From assembly GCA_947579605.1 (NCBI GenBank), contig OX388329.1:23454299-23518298 (forward strand): a stretch of 64,000 nucleotides of DNA, given 5' to 3'. Source of the stretch: Athripsodes cinereus (Eukaryota > Arthropoda > Insecta > Trichoptera > Leptoceridae). The notes under the pieces are model-generated. The model did not search any database and had not been told where the DNA came from. It saw only the letters and a program-made list of their open reading frames with translations. The position numbers and the translations under genes are program-made. Each line of letters begins with the position of its first letter. Position 1 is the stretch's first letter. Positions 58,637 to 64,000 of the stretch are shown here, piece by piece.

Positions 58637-59119
58637 CAGTGATTCCCTAATTATGGTACGCGTGCCACCAGTGGTACGCGATAATTATTAAGGTGGTACG
58701 CAAACAGCCATGGCCAGAGATATTGTATTTTTTTCCTATAATAATTAATAAATGATACCGTTGACAGAAACAGTTGTTGCAGTTTTTATTACTTTACTAT
58801 TTTGAAGGTTTTTTAAACGGTTTAATTCATTTGCTCATTTGTACATTTGTTCTTTTATTCATTCATTTGTTATCGATTTATTAATTTGCTGATGTGATTA
58901 TTTTTATACTTTTTTACTTTTTTGTAAGATGTATTAATCCTTGTTGATTGTATTTTTTTTATATATTTTTTACGCAGCAGGCCTCGATACAGGGCAACCT
59001 AGTGAGGCTGCTGCAACTTAATTGAAGCTAATTGGTGATATATTGTTTCGGTTCAGTGGTTAGCTACTGATTTATTATTTCGTGTGTAGTACGCGAAATT
59101 AAAAGTTTGGGAACCACTG
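58637..59119. mobile_element. hAT-type MITE
   Basis: The ends are CAGTGATTCCC on the left and GGGAACCACTG on the right, inverse copies with one mismatch and the hAT-type CAGTG start. Flanks GTCTGGCA (58629-58636) and GTCTAGCA (59120-59127) are an 8-bp target duplication with one change. GTGGTACGCG words near the left end and a GTAGTACGCG near the right end are subterminal repeats. The 483-bp element has no coding capacity. Confidence 0.88.
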
Positions 59120-59127
59120 GTCTAGCA

Positions 59128-60055
59128 TTTTTTTTTATAGGATCGTTGATTTGTGAAAGAGATGTGTATGTGGCATAAGAAATTCCATGATGGTATAAAT
59201 ATAAAAAAATATATATATTAAAATATATCTACGACATGCGAGTAATTGGTAGGTATATTAGCATTAAGAAATATCATATATTTTACCTATACATCTTCCA
59301 ATAATTATTTGTTCCCTTCCAGAGAGTACTTAAACTTTTATAAAACGGAAATGTGTTATTTCCATGACAAAATAATAGACCTAATTAAATTTCGTACAAA
59401 ACAAAAGTTTATTAAACACCTACATTTATGTAGTAGTACCAACTTTCAATAATTATTAATTTTGTATAAAACCTGCGTCTGCTCTTCTTTCATTTTCTGC
59501 TATGTATCTTTAATGGTTTTCCCCTCATTAAAAGTTGTTCAACAAGGAAAGCTTAATTATCTCATTATGACTGAAAAATAAATACTGTAAATTAATAAAA
59601 ATAATAATTAATAACAATGATAACTAAAGAAGTTGATAAAACTTCTAGGGCCGATAAGTATTTAAAAAGTTTTTTAACAATCTGTTTTATTTTTGTCTGA
59701 GACGTACCTAAATACTTATTTGTAGGTATGCAATCGAGTTATTTTATTGATTATGCTAGTAAACCATTTTGTAATGGATATAAAAATACATTTGATACAG
59801 TTATAATTAAAGTGAATGTTAGGAACAATATTAAAGAAAAACACAAACAGATTTAAGTAATAATTGAAAATAACATAGAAGATTGGAACTTGGAAGAGAG
59901 GTTGGAAGAAAGCGGCTGGCATGAAAGGTGTAGAGAAGCTGCCCAGAACAGACAAGATTGCATTCAGGCTTTTTTTCTAGTTCATTTTTCTCTTTGGAGG
60001 ACCAGACAAGACACGTTAAGAAGAAGAAGTAGGAAAGTTAACTAGGAAGAATAAA
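59128..60055. other. Gene-free DNA with a possible LINE C-terminal scrap
   Basis: At 59870-60034 (+) a frame reads WNLEERLEESGWHERCREAAQNRQDC before a (GAA)n-like tract (60017-60031). The W.....REAAQNRQ pattern is reminiscent of LINE C-terminal tails. This is a weak call; otherwise nothing is recognised. Confidence 0.35.
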
Positions 60056-62656
60056 TTTTTTTTTTTTTTTTTATTTAAATAGTTTTATAAAATTATAAAA
60101 TTAAAAATATTTTATAATTTAAATACACAAAAAAATAATTGTACAATATAAATATATAAATTACATACTACATTCTTAAACACTTACTTCATCAAATATT
60201 TTAGTTATATAGGTATGTACCTATATATTAAAATATACAATCTAATCTTAAGGATATCACTTTAAAACCTACATCTTCTAAGTCAAAACTTTTCCTTCAC
60301 ATATAGAATGCACAGCCTGCGAAAAGAGGAAACGCTACGTGCTTCCTTTAAGGTCTGTGGGACATCATTATAGATTTTTATTCCTTTACAGAACAAACTG
60401 TTTGATGTCCCCCCTAACCTCACTTTAGGTGCTCTCAAATCACCTCCTCTTCTCGTTGGGTACTTGTGAAAATCTCGATTATAAGATAAGCTCTGACCCA
60501 GACTGCAAGGTGAAATACCTTTTACAATTTTGTGAATGAAAACCAGGGTATTAAGGTATATTCTTTGTTTTACAGTTAAGTATTCTAATTTATCTAACAT
60601 TAAACTAATTCTAACGTACCTATTGTAACCTAATATACCTCTCATCACTCTATTCAACACCACTTGTAACTGTCCCATTTGGGATTTGCTATTTAAGAAT
60701 AGAATGGTAGAACAATAATTTAAGTGTGGCAAAATAATAGCATTTGCAACAATCTTTCGTGTATTCATATCTAGATGTTTTTTTATTCTTAAAAAGAAAC
60801 CCGTTTTTTTGCTAAGTTTTTTTGTTACATTATCTACATTTTTATTAAAATTTAATTTATTGTCTATGATTACTCCCAGATACTTAATTTCATCGACAAA
60901 TTCTATATCTGTTCCATGTATTTTTAATGCTATATTATCTTCTATATTTTTACCTATTACCATGGCTTTTGTTTTCGATGTATTGAGTTTAAGTTTATTA
61001 CAATTAAACCATTCTGCTAATATATTTAGTTCACTCTGAATTTTAAGTAATCCTTCGCTTATGTTATCACTCACAATATATATCAAAGTATCATCTGCAA
61101 ATAATTGTATTTTACACATTTTTAAACACTTAACAATATCATTTATATACACAATAAAGAGTAAGGGTCCTAAAACTGATCCTTGAGGGACACCCAGTGA
61201 TGTTTCTAGTTCTTCTGATTCCATCATACCAACTTTAGTTTTTTGCTTTCTTGATGTTAAGTAGTCAGTGAACCATTTAGATTCTGTATCCTTTATGCCG
61301 TATTTATGTAATTTTTGTATTAAAAGCGATCAATCTATGGTCTCAAAAGCTCTCTTTAGATCCAAGAAAACTGAAATTATTATTTGTTTCTTGTCAAGTG
61401 CCTTTTTCCATGAATCAATTGTGTTGTTAATTGCAGTCTCACAAGAAAAACCAGATCTAAACCCAGATTGTTCATTTACCAACAACTTGTTTTTTTCTAG
61501 GTATTCACATAGTTGCTCTCTAGCTATACATTCGAGAACTTGTTCATATTTGGGCAGGCAGTTTATAGGGCGAAAATCCTCACATCTTTTCGCATTAGGT
61601 ACTTTTGGTATTGGTACAATTGTTGAAGTTTTCCAAGTAGCGGGAAATATTCCATATTTTAGAGAGTCGTTGAATAAATTTACTAAGCAATTTCCTGTTA
61701 TTTCAAGCGAATCCTCCAAAATTTTTATCGTAATTCCATCATGTGATGGTTTACTTTTTAATCTTTTTACAACTCTCTTTAACGTGTTCAATGTTATTGG
61801 CTGAAATTTAAAACTATATTCCGTATTTATGTCAAGAGTCATACTTTGGTTTCCCGCTATACTATTATTGATTTCTGACACACTTTCTAAGAAAAATATA
61901 TTGAATTTTTTTGCAATCGTATTTTCATCTTCTTCAGTAATGTCTTCAAATGTTACACTGTTAATTTCACTTTTATTTTTATTTTGTATAACGTTTTTTA
62001 TCGCCTTCCACATACTTTTTGAGTCTGTTTTATTTTCTGCGATTGATTTTTGTATGTACTCCTTTTTTTGAGTTTTCAATTCTTTATTATAAATATTTCT
62101 TATACGCTTGTATTCCTTCCACATATTCTCATCTTGACATATTCTGTATGCTTTGTATATTATGTTATCTCGTGTTTTACGAAGATCGTTTAATTCTGGA
62201 GTATACCATTTACACGTGTGTCGACCAATGAAACTTTTTAATGGAGTAACCACATTTATACAATGAGACAAGTTTGAAATAATTTTTTCTGCTTGCTTAT
62301 TTATATCTTCTTCATGTTCCCAATTTTTAGCACTCAATTCTTGGCACAATACTACTTTATTATATTTTTTCATGCTTCTGCATGTAATCTTTTTTTGTAT
62401 GTTTTCAATTTTATTTATTTTCATTTCAGCTCTTATGGTTTCGTGATCAGATATTTTGAAATTATCCGATATATTGACATTTAAATATTTATCATTAGAT
62501 ATAACTAGATCAATAAGTGATTTTGAGCTGTCAGTTAATCTGGTATAATCATTTACCAATTGCTTTAAACCTAGCCTATTTAAAATGTTTTTCAATTTGC
62601 TGCTGTAACAATTATCTGTTTTCATATCAATATTGAAATCACCAAAAACATTGCAT
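60056..62656 (-). mobile_element. 5'-truncated LINE of the CR1/Jockey group, nearly intact reading frame
   Basis: The minus-strand element ends in a poly(A) tail (plus-strand T-run 60056-60072) after a ~210-bp 3' UTR. It is cut at about 62656, inside the endonuclease. It carries the end of the endonuclease and the complete reverse transcriptase. No target duplication is obvious. The frame has only one defect over 2.3 kb, so the insertion is recent. The 99% direct repeat begins only ~85 bp beyond its truncated end. Confidence 0.92.
60283..62655 (-). pseudogene. LINE ORF2: endonuclease end plus reverse transcriptase, one in-frame stop
   Basis: The frame enters at the truncation reading NVFGDFNID, the catalytic GDFN motif of the APE-type endonuclease. 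It continues through TRLTDSSKSLIDLVISN and ISDHETI (SDH motif) to the linker. Reverse transcriptase blocks follow in order: RLKSKPSHDGITIKIL, WKTSTIVPIPKV, DFRPINCLP, NEQSGFRSGFSCETAI, and IISVFLDLKRAFETID carrying the first catalytic Asp. Then comes a TGA at 61330-61332 followed in the same frame by SLLIQKLHKYGIKD. After that come VPQGSVLGPLLF and LFADDTLIYI (FADD codons 61090-61101), then LNTSKTKAMVIG and DEIKYLGVIID. The stop at 60283 follows RRLCILYVKEKF. The TGA sits where the family has Arg (DR or DH), so a single CGA-to-TGA change explains it. Catalytic residues are otherwise present. The two open frames either side of the TGA are one gene, not two. Confidence 0.93.
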
Positions 62657-62741
62657 TAAGTACTTACATGTTTATAGGTAGACAATAAATATGCAATATA
62701 TAATTATGTACACAAACCATTATCGTTTTCTCTTCTTAATA
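62657..62741. other. Spacer between LINE and long repeat
   Basis: About 85 bp of AT-rich DNA lies between the LINE truncation point and the start of the long repeat. No target duplication of either element is recognised in it. Confidence 0.4.
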
Positions 62742-64000
62742 TTTAACAGGACTTCACAGCCAGAATTTAATTTGAAATCGTTCGACTATATGCAAAAAAT
62801 TGCCTAAAAACAGGTGTTTACTCCAAATTTTAACTTTTAAACTACGTACGAACCAATAAACTACGAAGCATTAAAAAAATACTGTCTCTCTTTTTGCGGT
62901 AAGTGAAAAGGGAGATAAAGAAATGAAGTATATTTCACTCATTATCTATACACCACTTGGTCACTAACACACGTAAATATAGTTAATATTATGTCCGAAA
63001 AACTACGAACATTAAAAAATCACTGTCTCTCTTTTTGCGGTAAGTGAAAAAGGAGATAAAAAATGCGACGTACGTGATGTATATTTCACTCATTATCTAT
63101 GACACCAAATGACACAAAAATCATTGCGTACAAAGACATAATTTTTAACAAGATTGTGCACTCCATTGAAAAAACGGCATGTATAATGCAATTGATGCAC
63201 CAGAGGTCACCAAGGCCCACCTGCGAGAGAGCATTCATGCCCCAAGAGTTATAAATTGGCCTACATATACCTATACATGAATATAGCAAACACGTAGGTA
63301 GGTAGACTATTATTATTTTTGCTGGATAATGGTAGGTGTTTACTTAATTGGCGTTCCCTTTTCTCTGCTTACTCTACATGGGATGTGGCGTGAGGGTATA
63401 GATAGATTCATCAAATCATTGGTCATAAAAAAGCTTATTAGCTTTACATGTCTACCTTGTTGTATGTACATATATGTGGGCGTATAAGTGGGTATATTTC
63501 CAATAAAGTACTCAAATACTTTTTTTTTAATAATACTCAGTTTTATTCTGCAACAATTATATAATTTATATTATACACCTTAAAAAGTACACGTAAAGTA
63601 GGTATATTTGAGTTTATCCATAATTTGTTGCACCATTCTGCATTGAGTTGACCATAATTTATTCTTTCTTCTGGGACGTCAAATTAAGTGACAATGATGG
63701 CTGCCTTAAGAAACGGCGACTGTGGCACCAGTGCTGCAAAAGTATAAAAGAATATTTAATATGTTTTTCCCTTGTTTATTATTTTTGACTCCACCATTAA
63801 ATTGCAAACAACAAAAAGGCCGGGATTTGGAGAGAATGATTCATGCATCTTTAGTATCACAAAAAAAGATTTGAGTCATCATAATCCAAGGATAAATTTA
63901 CAATCTGTCCATATATTTGCAGAGTATTTTTTCATCATCGAAATAAAACAAAATTATAGCAATAAAGTGATTTAATGTGTAATCATGTCTTATGGCCGGT
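62742..64000. repeat. Long direct repeat, copy 2 (runs off the window)
   Basis: Same orientation and content as 45812-47062, starting TTTAACAGGACTTCACAGCC. Differences include an extra ~12 bp (around TTGATGCACC) near 63190, which lengthens the shared minus-strand frame to 63086-63289. There is a 4-bp loss near 63560, and the last codons of the 67-residue frame (63772-63975) read NKVI instead of NKAI. The match is still unbroken at base 64000, so the true repeat is longer. Confidence 0.9.

Noticed and set aside
61268..62484. Plus-strand open frames over the LINE
   Set aside because: They are antisense shadows of the reverse transcriptase gene on the minus strand.
45812..64000. The two long repeats as LTRs of a single giant retrotransposon
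   Set aside because: They are in direct orientation and similar, but there is no primer binding site or polypurine tract. The interval holds unrelated nested elements in both orientations with no gag-pol.

Overview
This is a window of insect nuclear DNA, most likely from a moth or butterfly (Lepidoptera). It is strongly AT-rich, has the scattered ACCTACCTAC-type words common in lepidopteran genomes, and contains many decayed transposons of kinds typical of that order. Those are non-LTR retrotransposon tails ending in microsatellites, tRNA-headed SINEs, hAT elements, fold-back MITEs and a Penelope-like remnant. The order-level call is inference from composition and repeat content. The arthropod assignment is firmer, because the one host gene has a clear ortholog family.

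Host gene. Only one host gene is visible: the last coding exon of the neural zinc-finger repressor scratch (Snail superfamily), + strand, 19299-20380. It begins at a good splice acceptor and ends in a stop codon. It carries the Scratch-specific motif and all five zinc fingers. The N-terminal SNAG exon was not found in the 19.3 kb upstream, so that stretch is probably largely intron. From 20381 to about 34.4 kb lies the presumed 3' UTR and then very AT-rich DNA with almost no genes and few recognisable transposons.

Transposon layout. 1-19.3 kb holds a near-perfect fold-back element (1768-1975), LINE tail fragments (2964-3369, 8005-8140, 8313-8412), a tRNA-derived SINE (4085-4316), a hAT deletion derivative with a perfect 8-bp target duplication (9736-10648) and a MITE (15758-16020). 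34.4-35.0 kb is a Penelope-like remnant: a GIY-YIG-type C-terminal ORF between inverted terminal repeats. 37.2-45.2 kb has SINE and LINE tails. 45.8-64 kb is the densest part. Two ~1.25-kb direct copies of an unknown repeat, about 99% identical, bracket a terminal-inverted-repeat element (47548-48822), a (GAT)n-tailed LINE (51444-52333), and a second copy of that LINE split by a 1.5-kb TTAA-site element. That element carries a head-to-head array of a 70-bp minisatellite (55764-56790). The same interval also holds a hAT MITE (58637-59119) and a young 5'-truncated LINE with one premature stop (60056-62656).

How it fits together. There is no operon-like logic here. One developmental regulator sits in a large, gene-poor domain that has accumulated mobile elements. 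The most unusual features are the palindromic minisatellite element with a readable empty site nearby, the long recent direct repeat, and hammerhead-ribozyme-like sequence in the Penelope-type terminal repeats. All identities were read by eye; no database search or alignment was run.
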